Positions 32,832 through 40,831 of a stretch of DNA of 64,000 nucleotides are shown one piece after another. The notes beneath the pieces are model-generated. The model was not told the DNA's origin. It worked only from the letters and a program-made list of their open reading frames with translations, and made no database searches. A program made the position numbers and the translations under genes. The stretch is from an uncultured Lachnospiraceae bacterium (GTDB taxonomy: Bacteria > Bacillota > Clostridia > Lachnospirales > Lachnospiraceae), in contig CAJUHR010000001.1 of assembly GCA_910586255.1 (NCBI GenBank), positions 62,001 through 126,000 of the forward strand, given 5' to 3'. Position 1 is the first letter of the stretch. Every line of letters starts with the position of its first letter.

Positions 32832-34076
32832 GTGCTTGCCTACTACGGCTACACCATAAGCCCAAACCAGATTGAAACTGGAGAGGGCTTTTTAATATGC
32901 CGCAATGTTCCGATTGCCCGGGTTGGGGATATGGAATACGGGGCATCAGAGCTGGGACTTTCCGGGGTGGGTACGATCACGGTACACCGCTCCCCGGAGG
33001 AGGTATTTTCTCCGGAAGCAATCGCGTCCTTTGAGGGGAAGCCCGTAACCAATGACCACCCTCCTGAGCTTTTAAATCCGGACAGCGTGTCTATGTATGA
33101 GGAAGGACATGCTCAGACAATCCGGCAGGGTACAGGTGAGTGGGAGGGGTATCTGATTGCAGACCTTCACATACACAGCAGGGGCCTGATCCAGGCGGTT
33201 CAGGGTGGAAAAAGGGAAATTTCCTGTGGATATGAGTGCGAGTATGCGGAGAATGGGGACGGTACTTATTCCCAGAAAAACATCAGAGGCAACCATATTG
33301 CGGTAGTCAACCGGGGGAGAGCCGGGAGAAGAGCCGCAATACTGGACTCAGATACAAAAAAATCATGTAAGGCCAGGAGGTCGGAAAGGAAGGATATGAA
33401 AAAGACAGGAATACTTCTGAAGCTCTTCGGAATGTCCGTAAAGGATAAGTCGCAGGAAGAGATTGAGCAGATGGCAATGGATACGGCGGATGCTCTGGAT
33501 ATGGCAGGAACAGCCATGCTGCCAGGGGAACCGGAGGCAGGGAAAGGAAAGCCGGATAACAAAGCTGCGGAAGAGAAGAAAGATGAAGGGGTAAAGGCTG
33601 CGGTTAAGGACGCCGCCTTTTTTGATGCATTAAATGAAAAGGTGGATAAGCTGCTGGCCCTTCTTGATAAGGATCCGGAAGAGAAGCAGGAGGAAAAGGA
33701 TCCGATGGATGCAGCCATCGAGGAGCTGGAAGGCAAAGGAGAGGCCGAGGATAAAAAGAAGGAGGCATCCGTCATTCCGGCAGGGGACGGACAGCCTGGG
33801 CAGTCAGCGGGGGCTATGGATAAAGCCATGGCAGCAGCGATATTAAAGCAGGTCCGTCCATCGGTGGCAGCAATTAAGGATAAGAAGGAGCGCAAGGCGG
33901 TATCGGATGCGCTGATTGCCTGCGTTACCGGGAATTTTGAGGATGATACCGCAAAGATCATCCAGGCTGTCCAGAAAAATGCCAGAAGGGCTGCAGACAG
34001 TGCTCCGAAAATGGATTTGGATGCTATCCAGAAGGCCTATGACAGCCAGAACCCCCACAGAAAGGAGAACAAATAA
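32832..34076 (+). CDS. DUF2213 prohead protease/scaffold-like protein
   Basis: 414 residues from a GTG at 32832 (GTG at 32823 is the alternative). The first ~180 residues match DUF2213, thought to be the phage maturation protease (FEGKPVTNDHPPELLNPDSV; REISCGYECEY; GNHIAVVNRGRAG). The remainder is highly charged, Lys/Glu/Ala-rich and coiled-coil-like, as expected of an internal scaffold removed after capsid assembly. It begins right after the cassette 1 terminator. Confidence 0.85.
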   Translation: MLAYYGYTISPNQIETGEGFLICRNVPIARVGDMEYGASELGLSGVGTITVHRSPEEVFSPEAIASFEGKPVTNDHPPELLNPDSVSMYEEGHAQTIRQGTGEWEGYLIADLHIHSRGLIQAVQGGKREISCGYECEYAENGDGTYSQKNIRGNHIAVVNRGRAGRRAAILDSDTKKSCKARRSERKDMKKTGILLKLFGMSVKDKSQEEIEQMAMDTADALDMAGTAMLPGEPEAGKGKPDNKAAEEKKDEGVKAAVKDAAFFDALNEKVDKLLALLDKDPEEKQEEKDPMDAAIEELEGKGEAEDKKKEASVIPAGDGQPGQSAGAMDKAMAAAILKQVRPSVAAIKDKKERKAVSDALIACVTGNFEDDTAKIIQAVQKNARRAADSAPKMDLDAIQKAYDSQNPHRKENK

Positions 34077-34598
34077 ATGAGAGGACAAGTGATTGGAAAA
34101 GCCATGCCTCATGGTTATGCGGGAAGCTACGCACGGCAGCCGGATATGGTAGTGGATACACACCCGTTGGAGGGTGATGACAGTTTAAGATTTGGAGCTG
34201 CGGTGATTTATGGGACAGCAGGTGCAGTAAAGCCTTTTGGAGGAAGCGGAACGGCAGCGGCTTTCCTGGGGGTGGCGGTAAGAGAGATTAAATCTACTAC
34301 CGACTATCTGAATCAGAATGAGGGCTGGTATCAGCCGGCAGAGGCGGTTCCGGTGATGAAGCGGGGGTGTGTCAATGTAATCTGCCAGTCAGGCATTCCG
34401 GGGCCAGGCGGGAAGGTATACATCCGGATCAAGGCAAATCCGGCAAAACCTAATGCAGTTGTGGGGGGATTTGAAGCGGCGGAGGATAAGACCGATACCG
34501 TCACTTATACGGAACTATTAACCAATGCACAGTGGAAGGGAACAGCGGATGCTAATGGGGTTGTCGAGTTGTGTATCCTGACCAGAAATCATGCATAA
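34077..34598 (+). CDS. putative capsid decoration/structural protein
   Basis: 173 residues, beta-rich and Gly-rich (FGAAVIYGTAGAVKPFGG; GPGGKVYIRIKANP), starting on the base after the protease stop. Proteins of this type lie between scaffold and major capsid genes in PBSX-like phages and cement the shell. The assignment is from position and composition; a fibre-like head protein is possible. Confidence 0.65.
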   Translation: MRGQVIGKAMPHGYAGSYARQPDMVVDTHPLEGDDSLRFGAAVIYGTAGAVKPFGGSGTAAAFLGVAVREIKSTTDYLNQNEGWYQPAEAVPVMKRGCVNVICQSGIPGPGGKVYIRIKANPAKPNAVVGGFEAAEDKTDTVTYTELLTNAQWKGTADANGVVELCILTRNHA

Positions 34599-34609
34599 AG
34601 GAGGTAGCT

Positions 34610-35653
34610 ATGGCATTTCAGAATGTAGGAACGTTTGATTTAGGTACAGTAGGAGGGCAGGCGCCGCAAGGAGGAAATGCCCGGAATTTTTCTATGGATG
34701 CTGCCGGCATTGCATCCGGCCAGGCATTTCTGACATCCGAGCTGGAAAAGCGGGATATGATGGTACGGACGCCGCTGACCAGCTTTACCTATACACGGGA
34801 TATTCCCATCCGTGTAGGCGGGGGCTGGGCTGAGTTTGTGTCTGCCATGCAGGTGGGGTATGGAATTACCGGAGGTTCCGGAGATAATTTGATGCATGCA
34901 GGGGGCTCTGACGGGATCCCTATGGTTCAAGCGGACTTTGGCAAGGGATTGTATAAGACCCACATGGTTGCTGCCGGTACCCGGGTCATGTGGATTGATA
35001 TGCAGAGAGGGAACATGACAGGACGCAATCTGGACAGCCTTCTCAGGGACGGTCTGCGCATGACTTATGATAAGCATATGGAAGAGAATACCTATACCGG
35101 TTTTTCCCGGTACGGGACAACCGGTCTGCTAAACAATCCGGACGCAGTGGTTACCAATGCTTCTGATGTAGGAACTGCCGGGTCCACTACAACGACTTTT
35201 AAATCAAAAACCCCGGATCAGATTCTGGCAGATATCAATATGGCGATTCTGACAGCATGGGAGGCTGCGGAATATGATCGGGATGCGGTCTCAAACCACA
35301 TTGTCATGCCGTATGAGCAGTTTAATTACCTGGCTACTACAAGAGTAAGCGACCTGGCGGAAAAAACAATTCTCACCTTCTTATCTGAGAATAACGTGGC
35401 TAGGCAGAATGGGGCAGATTTGTATATCGGAGCAACCTCCTGGTGCAAGGCTGCCGGGGTGTCTGGCAAGGACCGGATGGCGGTGTACTGTAATAAGGAG
35501 AGATATCTGGCCATGGATGAACTGGTTCCGCTGACCCGTGCCATGACCGGGCCGAATACGGAGCATTTCTGTTTTGATACGGCCTATGCCGGGAACCTCT
35601 CAGAAGTGGAAGTGTTTTATGACCAGACCATTATTTATGTAGACGGAATCTAA
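34610..35653 (+). CDS. major capsid protein (DUF2184/HK97-like fold)
   Basis: 347 residues from an ATG with AAAGGAGGTAGC. The sequence has the expected N-terminal arm, a central region typical of this capsid family (TPLTSFTYTRDIPIRVGGG, VAAGTRVMWIDMQRGN) and a C-terminal YLAMDELVPLTRAMTGPN. It is the most abundant structural product by expectation. It lies between decoration and connector genes. Confidence 0.88.
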   Translation: MAFQNVGTFDLGTVGGQAPQGGNARNFSMDAAGIASGQAFLTSELEKRDMMVRTPLTSFTYTRDIPIRVGGGWAEFVSAMQVGYGITGGSGDNLMHAGGSDGIPMVQADFGKGLYKTHMVAAGTRVMWIDMQRGNMTGRNLDSLLRDGLRMTYDKHMEENTYTGFSRYGTTGLLNNPDAVVTNASDVGTAGSTTTTFKSKTPDQILADINMAILTAWEAAEYDRDAVSNHIVMPYEQFNYLATTRVSDLAEKTILTFLSENNVARQNGADLYIGATSWCKAAGVSGKDRMAVYCNKERYLAMDELVPLTRAMTGPNTEHFCFDTAYAGNLSEVEVFYDQTIIYVDGI

Positions 35654-35663
35654 GGAGGCGCCT

Positions 35664-35996
35664 ATGTTTATTATTTCTAAAAAAAATTTGAGAATTAACA
35701 GGCCGGGAAGAGAGCCGTATGTGATCCAGAAGGATTATGTGGGTGAGATTCCGGAGGACATTGCATCCCACTGGCTTGTGAAAGCGGCTATAGCGGACGG
35801 AACGATTGCTACTCCCCACGGGAAGAAGGATGTGGATCTGGAAACAGCAGATCAGGAAGCATCCGAAAAGGCGAGAGAGGCAGATATCCGGCCGGATGCC
35901 AAAGAACATATTCGTCAGGAGGGTGATGAGCCGGCGGAAGCAGGGCAGGGAAAGCCGGATGAGAAGGAAGGCGGGAAGCGCAATCCTAAAAAGTAG
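35664..35996 (+). CDS. small charged protein next to the capsid gene
   Basis: 110 residues, with a folded N-terminal ~50 residues (REPYVIQKDYVGEIPEDIAS) and a Lys/Glu-rich disordered tail. GGAGGCGCCT precedes the start. A head-completion role fits the position, but no family is recognised. Confidence 0.6.
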   Translation: MFIISKKNLRINRPGREPYVIQKDYVGEIPEDIASHWLVKAAIADGTIATPHGKKDVDLETADQEASEKAREADIRPDAKEHIRQEGDEPAEAGQGKPDEKEGGKRNPKK

Positions 35997-36011
35997 CAGG
36001 AGGTGAGGTCC

Positions 36012-36548
36012 ATGTGGTCCGGAGGTTATACAAATCCAATGGCTCCGTACTTTATGGAAGCGAAATCAGCTGCGGCCAATGTGCCACAGCCGGGAGAACA
36101 AGGGAATTATACGGAAGCTCTATTTCGGGAGGATTTTCCCCAGTTCACCAAGATAACGACTTCGGAGGAGGATGGGCAGGAGCTTGTGATCGACCTTGTG
36201 CCGGAAAAAATGCTTTGGAATTTTATTATTCAGGCAAATGAGAGTATTCTCCCGTCCCGCTGGGGGAGTATGTGGCAGTATGCCGCAGGGCTGTACGTGG
36301 CACATTTTGCAGCGCTCTACTTAAAAACATATTCTTCCGGCTCTGACAATGCCCGGCAGGCGGCTGCCGGGGCGGAGCAGACCGGTGTGGTAAAATCAGC
36401 TGTAATGGGTGATACATCCATCAGCTATGACAACAATGCGATTACAGCGGGTACGGAAAAATGGGGGGCGTGGAACGCGACCCAGTACGGCTCTCAGCTG
36501 ATAACCATGGCACGTATGGTGGGAATGGGAGGGATGCTGGCAATATGA
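36012..36548 (+). CDS. DUF4054 head-tail adaptor protein
   Basis: 178 residues from the ATG at 36012 (AGGAGGTGAGGTCC upstream). It matches DUF4054 adaptors (ALFREDFPQFTKITT; LPSRWGSMWQYAAGLYVAHFAALYL), which form the first connector ring below the portal. The stop overlaps the next start (ATGA). Confidence 0.85.
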   Translation: MWSGGYTNPMAPYFMEAKSAAANVPQPGEQGNYTEALFREDFPQFTKITTSEEDGQELVIDLVPEKMLWNFIIQANESILPSRWGSMWQYAAGLYVAHFAALYLKTYSSGSDNARQAAAGAEQTGVVKSAVMGDTSISYDNNAITAGTEKWGAWNATQYGSQLITMARMVGMGGMLAI

Positions 36549-36949
36549 TTTTTGATAATCCTGTTTTTAGGAGCTGGTATACGGATACGGTGGATATCTA
36601 CCGTACCGAAACACTAATGGATGGGAATATCAGCCGGCAGGAGCGGAAGAAAATAAACAAAGCACCTGTTCCCTGCCGGATCTATAAACCGGAGAAGGAC
36701 GGACCCAATATGACCGGTACGGCTGCCAGAGAAAGGTCATTGGAAAAGATGGCCTGTGATCTGGCGGTGGATATTCAGGCCGGTGATGAGCTGGTGATTG
36801 TCCGGGGCGGAAACCTGGGATATGTCAATAAGGCAGAGCGGTATTTTGCCGGGAATCCGGTGTCTTACTACGATCCGGTGGGAGGCGCCCTTACCGGGCT
36901 TCAGCACAAAGAGATCGGACTGTTGATGGATAATCTTATCGGGAGGTGA
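36545..36949 (+). CDS. head closure / connector protein (XkdH-like)
   Basis: 134 residues from the ATG at 36545, coupled to the adaptor by a 4-bp overlap. It is beta-rich (TDTVDIYRTETL; CRIYKPEKDGPNM; GDELVIVRGG) as in head-closure proteins of the gp16/XkdH type. The order adaptor, closure, gp10-like, terminator is standard. Confidence 0.7.
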   Translation: MIFDNPVFRSWYTDTVDIYRTETLMDGNISRQERKKINKAPVPCRIYKPEKDGPNMTGTAARERSLEKMACDLAVDIQAGDELVIVRGGNLGYVNKAERYFAGNPVSYYDPVGGALTGLQHKEIGLLMDNLIGR

Positions 36950-36954
36950 AATTT

Positions 36955-37452
36955 GTGTCAAGCTTTGGGAGCCAGATGCGGAAACGTTTGGAAGAACTTA
37001 GGAGAGCCGGACAGAATGTCCCCAAAATCATGGCAGAGGTGGCGGAAGGAGCTACCATTGAGGCGGTGCGTATTGCCACAGAAAACACCCCGCCAAATGG
37101 AGGGACAGCCATTGCCGGGACAAATACCAGGAGCGGGGATATGGCCCAGCACTGGGCGACTGACAGCCAGACAACGCCTTCTACGGGTGGAGCGGTGAAA
37201 ACCATCCTGGCCAATAATATGCAGTACAGCAGTTATGTAAATGACGGGCACAGGGTAGATAAACATTTTGTCCCTGGTTTGACAGTTAATGGAGGGATGC
37301 TGGAAGAGGACCCGGACGGAGAGGGAGGAATTATGGTGGGTACAAAGACCACCTATGTGGAAGGAAAGTACATGAAGGAAAAAGCCATCAGAAGATACAG
37401 AAAAGTGGTAAAGATAGAACTGGACAAACGTGTCCGGGAGGCGTTTCGATGA
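36955..37452 (+). CDS. HK97 gp10-family tail completion protein (XkdI-like)
   Basis: 165 residues from the GTG at 36955, eight bases after GGGAGGTG. It has the gp10 layout: an N-terminal helix with VPKIMAEVAEGATIEAVRIA, then TRSGDMAQHW, and a C-terminal GTKTTYVEGKYMKEKAIRRY. These proteins join tail to head. The stop overlaps the next gene by 4 bp. Confidence 0.82.
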   Translation: MSSFGSQMRKRLEELRRAGQNVPKIMAEVAEGATIEAVRIATENTPPNGGTAIAGTNTRSGDMAQHWATDSQTTPSTGGAVKTILANNMQYSSYVNDGHRVDKHFVPGLTVNGGMLEEDPDGEGGIMVGTKTTYVEGKYMKEKAIRRYRKVVKIELDKRVREAFR

Positions 37453-37901
37453 TTTTTACCCTTGAAAATATCATAAACAATCTGGCGGGCGTGTTGAAAG
37501 CACAATATCCCGACTATCCGGTCTATGGCAGTCCAAACCAGCAGGGGACAAAATATCCCTGCTTTTTTATATTCTTTATGCCTTCAGAGATCAGCGGCCA
37601 GATTGACGATAGGTTTCTTCGTGATCTGGGAGTAGATATTGTGTTTGTGCAGCAGCGCAATATTGTCAACGGGAATAAGGAAATTTATGAAATCGCGGAT
37701 TATCTGGATGAAGCTTTAGAGCTGTTTGCCTATTCGGATGAGAATGGGGCATCTGGTTTAATTCGTACTTTTGAGCGTCAGTGGCAGAACGAAGATCAGG
37801 AGCTGCATTATAAATTTCACATTCGGGAACGGGTATATATCTCACGTCAGCAAATCCCCATGGAAATATTAGAGGAGGATCGTACTTATGTCAAAAAATA
37901 G
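37449..37901 (+). CDS. tail terminator protein (XkdJ-like)
   Basis: 150 residues (YPVYGSPNQQGTKYPCFFIFF; DLGVDIVFVQQRN; a C-terminal FHIRERVYI). The alpha/beta fold and position just before sheath/tube genes fit the phage tail terminator family that caps the tail tube. The next small gene overlaps its end by 14 bp. Confidence 0.78.
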   Translation: MIFTLENIINNLAGVLKAQYPDYPVYGSPNQQGTKYPCFFIFFMPSEISGQIDDRFLRDLGVDIVFVQQRNIVNGNKEIYEIADYLDEALELFAYSDENGASGLIRTFERQWQNEDQELHYKFHIRERVYISRQQIPMEILEEDRTYVKK

Positions 37902-38073
37902 TAAAGTTGCGACTGTCGCAACAAAGGAAAAGAAATACCCGACAGAAAAACTGTTGAAAAGCCGGCATTTACAAGAGTACCAGAAGGATTTTGCTAAGGT
38001 GATTCTTGCAGAGCCAGAATATACCATATCAGAGGCCAAGGGGGTGTTGGACAGGGTTTTGAAAGGAGAATGA
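37888..38073 (+). CDS. small protein ahead of the tail sheath, 61 residues
   Basis: The start follows AGAGGAGGATCG. The C-terminal part is helical (LQEYQKDFAKVILAEPEYT) and resembles short proteins found before sheath genes. The N-terminus ThrValAlaThr region is encoded by a 17-bp palindrome GTTGCGACTGTCGCAAC (37906-37922), which looks like an inserted element that stayed in frame. Confidence 0.6.
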   Translation: MSKNSKVATVATKEKKYPTEKLLKSRHLQEYQKDFAKVILAEPEYTISEAKGVLDRVLKGE

Positions 38074-38093
38074 GATAAGAATAAAAAAAGAAC

Positions 38094-38138
38094 TTGACTT
38101 TTGTTTAAACATATACTATGATTTATGTATAAACAAAA
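38094..38138 (+). promoter_or_regulatory. promoter with inverted-repeat operator, cassette 2
   Basis: TTGACT (38094-38099), 17 bp, TATGAT (38117-38122). TTTTGTTTAAACATA (38099-38113) is inverted at 38124-38138 with one mismatch, so the arms flank the -10 box. The spacer begins with TACTATGAT. The layout mirrors cassette 1 although the arm sequences differ. Confidence 0.7.
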
Positions 38139-38153
38139 AGAAAGGAGGTAAAA

Positions 38154-38522
38154 ATGTCACCACGAATGGGCAGGCCAACAAATGATCCCAAAGGTAATTA
38201 TACAGGCATACGGTTATCAGATGATGAAGTAAGAAAGCTGGAAGTTTGTATGAAAAAAACGGGCCTAAGTAAAACTGGTGTCATTAGGCAAGGGGTTAAC
38301 ACCCTATATACTAAATTAGAAAGAATGGAAGAAAGGAGTGTTGGTATGCATTCATTTTATGATGTACATGGTAATGTTATCCCATTTGAAAATAGGGCAC
38401 AATTACATTTAGAACTGCAGAAAGATGTCGCATCTGGCAAAATTACGGCATATTTAGTTGAATGTGATGATACAATTTACCAAGTAGATAAAAGAACATA
38501 TGATGTTTTAGATGAAATGTAA
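38154..38522 (+). CDS. ribbon-helix-helix regulator with C-terminal extension, cassette 2
   Basis: 122 residues; AAGGAGGTAAAA precedes the start. The N-terminal GRPTNDPKGNYTGIRLSDDE and following helices are a ribbon-helix-helix DNA-binding domain, like the 54-residue cassette 1 protein. The C-terminal ~60 residues form a separate small domain (MHSFYDVHGNVIPFENRAQ). AT-rich, like the rest of the cassette. It probably represses its own promoter at 38094. Confidence 0.82.
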   Translation: MSPRMGRPTNDPKGNYTGIRLSDDEVRKLEVCMKKTGLSKTGVIRQGVNTLYTKLERMEERSVGMHSFYDVHGNVIPFENRAQLHLELQKDVASGKITAYLVECDDTIYQVDKRTYDVLDEM

Positions 38523-38536
38523 ATAATTACAAAAAA

Positions 38537-38635
38537 CACTCACGCCCCGGCTAAAGATTGTGAGTGCTTTTGCCACCAGAGGTTCCCCACTGATAAATCT
38601 GATTATATCAGATTGGGGAATCTCTTTCAAGAACA
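38537..38635 (+). promoter_or_regulatory. two-hairpin leader with TCTTTCAAGAACA box, cassette 2
   Basis: Hairpin A: CACTCAC (38537-38543) with GTGAGTG (38560-38566), followed by CTTTT, so it may act as a terminator. Hairpin B: GGTTCCCCA (38581-38589) with TGGGGAATC (38614-38622), enclosing ATCTGAT/ATCAGAT. TCTTTCAAGAACA follows at 38623-38635, then the rha ribosome site. The order and the 13-mer match cassette 1. Confidence 0.6.
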
Positions 38636-38660
38636 ATATTTGAAGGAGGTTTTATTTTTT

Positions 38661-39167
38661 ATGTCTAATATTGGTCAAATGCTGACTTCTATGGAAGTGG
38701 CGCAGATGGTAGGTAAGCAGCATAGTGATTTGTTGAAAGATATCAGGAGATACATAGCGCAATTAGGAGAAGGGAAAATTCCCTCGTCCGATTTCTTTAC
38801 GGAAAGTACATACCAAAACAGTCAGAATAAGACAATGCCCTGCTACATGGTCACCAAGAAAGGCTGTGAATTCATCGCCCACAAGCTGACAGGCCAGAAA
38901 GGCACCGAGTTTACTGCCAAGTACATCAACCGTTTCCACGAAATGGAGCGGGAATTGGTAAGCCCCAACACATCAGAGATTTCCATCGGCGAAATCGCCA
39001 GTTATATAAAGGTCATAGACCGGGCGGCTGTACGCCAGAATACGCCACCATACAAAATCATGGAAGTTTTCAAAATGGTATCGGAACAGTTTGGAATCCG
39101 ACTCCCAGCAGATTTGGTGAAAGTTCCAGCATATGAACAGTTGACGCTTGACGTAACGGCAAAATAG
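38661..39167 (+). CDS. Rha-family phage regulatory protein, cassette 2
   Basis: 168 residues from the ATG at 38661 (GAAGGAGGT upstream); the longer frame from 38613 would start inside hairpin B. Rha domain signatures are present (TSMEVAQMVGKQHSDLLKDI; CYMVTKKGCEFIAHKLTGQKG; FTAKYINRFHEME). The C-terminal PYKIMEVFKMVSEQFGI ... VKVPAYEQLTLD segment parallels cassette 1. The two Rha proteins differ mostly in the N-terminal half, so they are diverged paralogues and not a recent copy. Confidence 0.9.
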   Translation: MSNIGQMLTSMEVAQMVGKQHSDLLKDIRRYIAQLGEGKIPSSDFFTESTYQNSQNKTMPCYMVTKKGCEFIAHKLTGQKGTEFTAKYINRFHEMERELVSPNTSEISIGEIASYIKVIDRAAVRQNTPPYKIMEVFKMVSEQFGIRLPADLVKVPAYEQLTLDVTAK

Positions 39168-39175
39168 GGGAGTGT

Positions 39176-39391
39176 ATGATGATGACAAAGCAGGAAGCAA
39201 TGAGATACCAGGATGATTTCCTTGAAAATGTTCAGGAGACAGCATCAGATGAAATACGAGAGACATATAACAGAATGTGCAATGCTTTTGATGAATATTT
39301 AAGTGCTGTTAGTGATGATTTATTTCAGCAGGTATTCAGGTATGGTTACGAAAAAGGATTTGAAGCAGCAAGCAGAGCCAAAACAGCATAA
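39176..39391 (+). CDS. 71-residue helical protein, cassette 2 copy
   Basis: The same protein as at 32547, here starting MMM at 39176 after AGGGGAGTGT. All shared residues and all bases of the gene are identical between the two copies, in contrast to the diverged rha genes before them. This points to recent duplication or gene conversion. Confidence 0.65.
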   Translation: MMMTKQEAMRYQDDFLENVQETASDEIRETYNRMCNAFDEYLSAVSDDLFQQVFRYGYEKGFEAASRAKTA

Positions 39392-39453
39392 ACAGATAAT
39401 CAGGACGCCTTTCCTGTGGAGGGCGTTCTTTTTATATAAAAAATCAAGAAAGG
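39178..39453. repeat. 276-bp perfect direct repeat, right copy
   Basis: Identical to 32546-32821. Together the copies bracket the protease, decoration, capsid, connector, gp10, tail terminator and cassette 2 regulator genes. Recombination between them would delete 6632 bp. Confidence 0.92.
39402..39433 (+). terminator. terminator ending cassette 2
   Basis: The same AGGACGCC/GGCGTTCT hairpin and T run as at 32770. The sheath gene begins 32 bp later. Confidence 0.8.
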
Positions 39454-39464
39454 AAGTGGTTAAC

Positions 39465-40820
39465 ATGGCAGGAGGCACATGGACCAGCCAGAACAAAGTT
39501 CAGCCTGGGGTTTATATCAATACCAAATCCCAGGGAAATCTGCCCGTAAGCATTGGAGAAAAAGGAACAGTAGCGATAGCAGAGCCGTTGTCCTGGGGCG
39601 CTTCCGGGGTGGTGCAGGAAATCATTCCGGGAGAGGATCTGCGCAAATTCATTGGATATGACGTTACCCATGAAAAGGCAGCGTTCCTGCGGGAGATGAT
39701 GAAAGGGAGTGATACCACTGCTGGTCCGACTAAAATTTTATTGTATCGTCCGTCAGGTACCGGAGGGGCGAGGGCATCCGGAACCATTGGAGGCCTGACG
39801 GTGACTGCCCGGTATGAGGGGGTTCGCGGCAATGACATTTCCGTCATTATCCAGGAGGATCCGGATACTGCGGGAAGCTATGAGGTAGAAACCGTGGTAG
39901 ATGGAACGATTGTAAACAATCAGGTGGTGAGAGAAATTTCTGCTCTGGAGCCAAACGGCTGGGTGGAGTTTTCCGGAACCGGCAATTTAGAGAATACGGC
40001 GGGTGCTCCGTTGTCCGGCGGAAAGGATCCTTCGGTCACATCTTCGGACTACGCTGCTTTTCTTTCGGCTGTCGAGCCGTATTCGTTTGATATCCTGGTA
40101 TATGACGGGGCGGACAGCACGGTTATGCAGGCAATCGCCTCTTTTGTGAAGCGCATATCAGACAATGTAGGTATGAAGTGTCAGGCAGTCATGGCCAATG
40201 CACAGGCCAGCAACAGCGAGTGGGTGATTTCCGTGAATAACGGCGTAAAGCTGTCTGACGAGACAATACTTACGGCCCAACAGGCTACCTGGTGGCTGGG
40301 AGGTGCCCAGGCAGGCGCCAGATACAATCAGTCCCTGACCTATGCCCAGTATCCCGGGGCAGTAGAGGCTGCGCCGAAACTTACAGATACAGAGGTTACG
40401 GAAGCCATTAAAGAGGGAAAGATCGTTTTTATTGATAATTTTGATACGGTCAAGGTCTGTACGGATATCAATACCCTTACATCTTTTACAACAGACAAAG
40501 GCCCGGAATACTCGAAAAACCGGGTAATCCGTGTGCTGGATCAATTCTGCAATGATGTGTACCGGCAGTTTAGCTTATATTACATCGGCAAAACCAATAA
40601 CAATGATGAAGGCAGAAGTTTACTAAAAGCATGGATTGTCGGGTATCTGAATGAGATGCAGGCTAATGGAGGAATCCAGAATTTCATTCCGGATGATGTG
40701 ACGGTATCACAGGGAAGCGCGGTGGATTCTGTTTTAATTGGTGTTGCATTGCAGCCGGTAGATTCTATTGAAAAAATTTATATGACCGTAACAGTATCTG
40801 TCAACACAGATACGGAGTAG
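39465..40820 (+). CDS. contractile tail sheath protein (XkdK-like)
   Basis: 451 residues from the ATG at 39465 (AAGAAAGGAAGTGG upstream). Typical sheath features: N-terminal PGVYINTKSQG, TARYEGVRGNDISV, and a C-terminal VIRVLDQFCNDVY region followed by a beta strand that links neighbouring subunits. Its presence shows the phage has a contractile tail. Sheath subunits store the energy that drives the tube into the host. Confidence 0.95.
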   Translation: MAGGTWTSQNKVQPGVYINTKSQGNLPVSIGEKGTVAIAEPLSWGASGVVQEIIPGEDLRKFIGYDVTHEKAAFLREMMKGSDTTAGPTKILLYRPSGTGGARASGTIGGLTVTARYEGVRGNDISVIIQEDPDTAGSYEVETVVDGTIVNNQVVREISALEPNGWVEFSGTGNLENTAGAPLSGGKDPSVTSSDYAAFLSAVEPYSFDILVYDGADSTVMQAIASFVKRISDNVGMKCQAVMANAQASNSEWVISVNNGVKLSDETILTAQQATWWLGGAQAGARYNQSLTYAQYPGAVEAAPKLTDTEVTEAIKEGKIVFIDNFDTVKVCTDINTLTSFTTDKGPEYSKNRVIRVLDQFCNDVYRQFSLYYIGKTNNNDEGRSLLKAWIVGYLNEMQANGGIQNFIPDDVTVSQGSAVDSVLIGVALQPVDSIEKIYMTVTVSVNTDTE

Positions 40821-40831
40821 GAAGGTGACAT

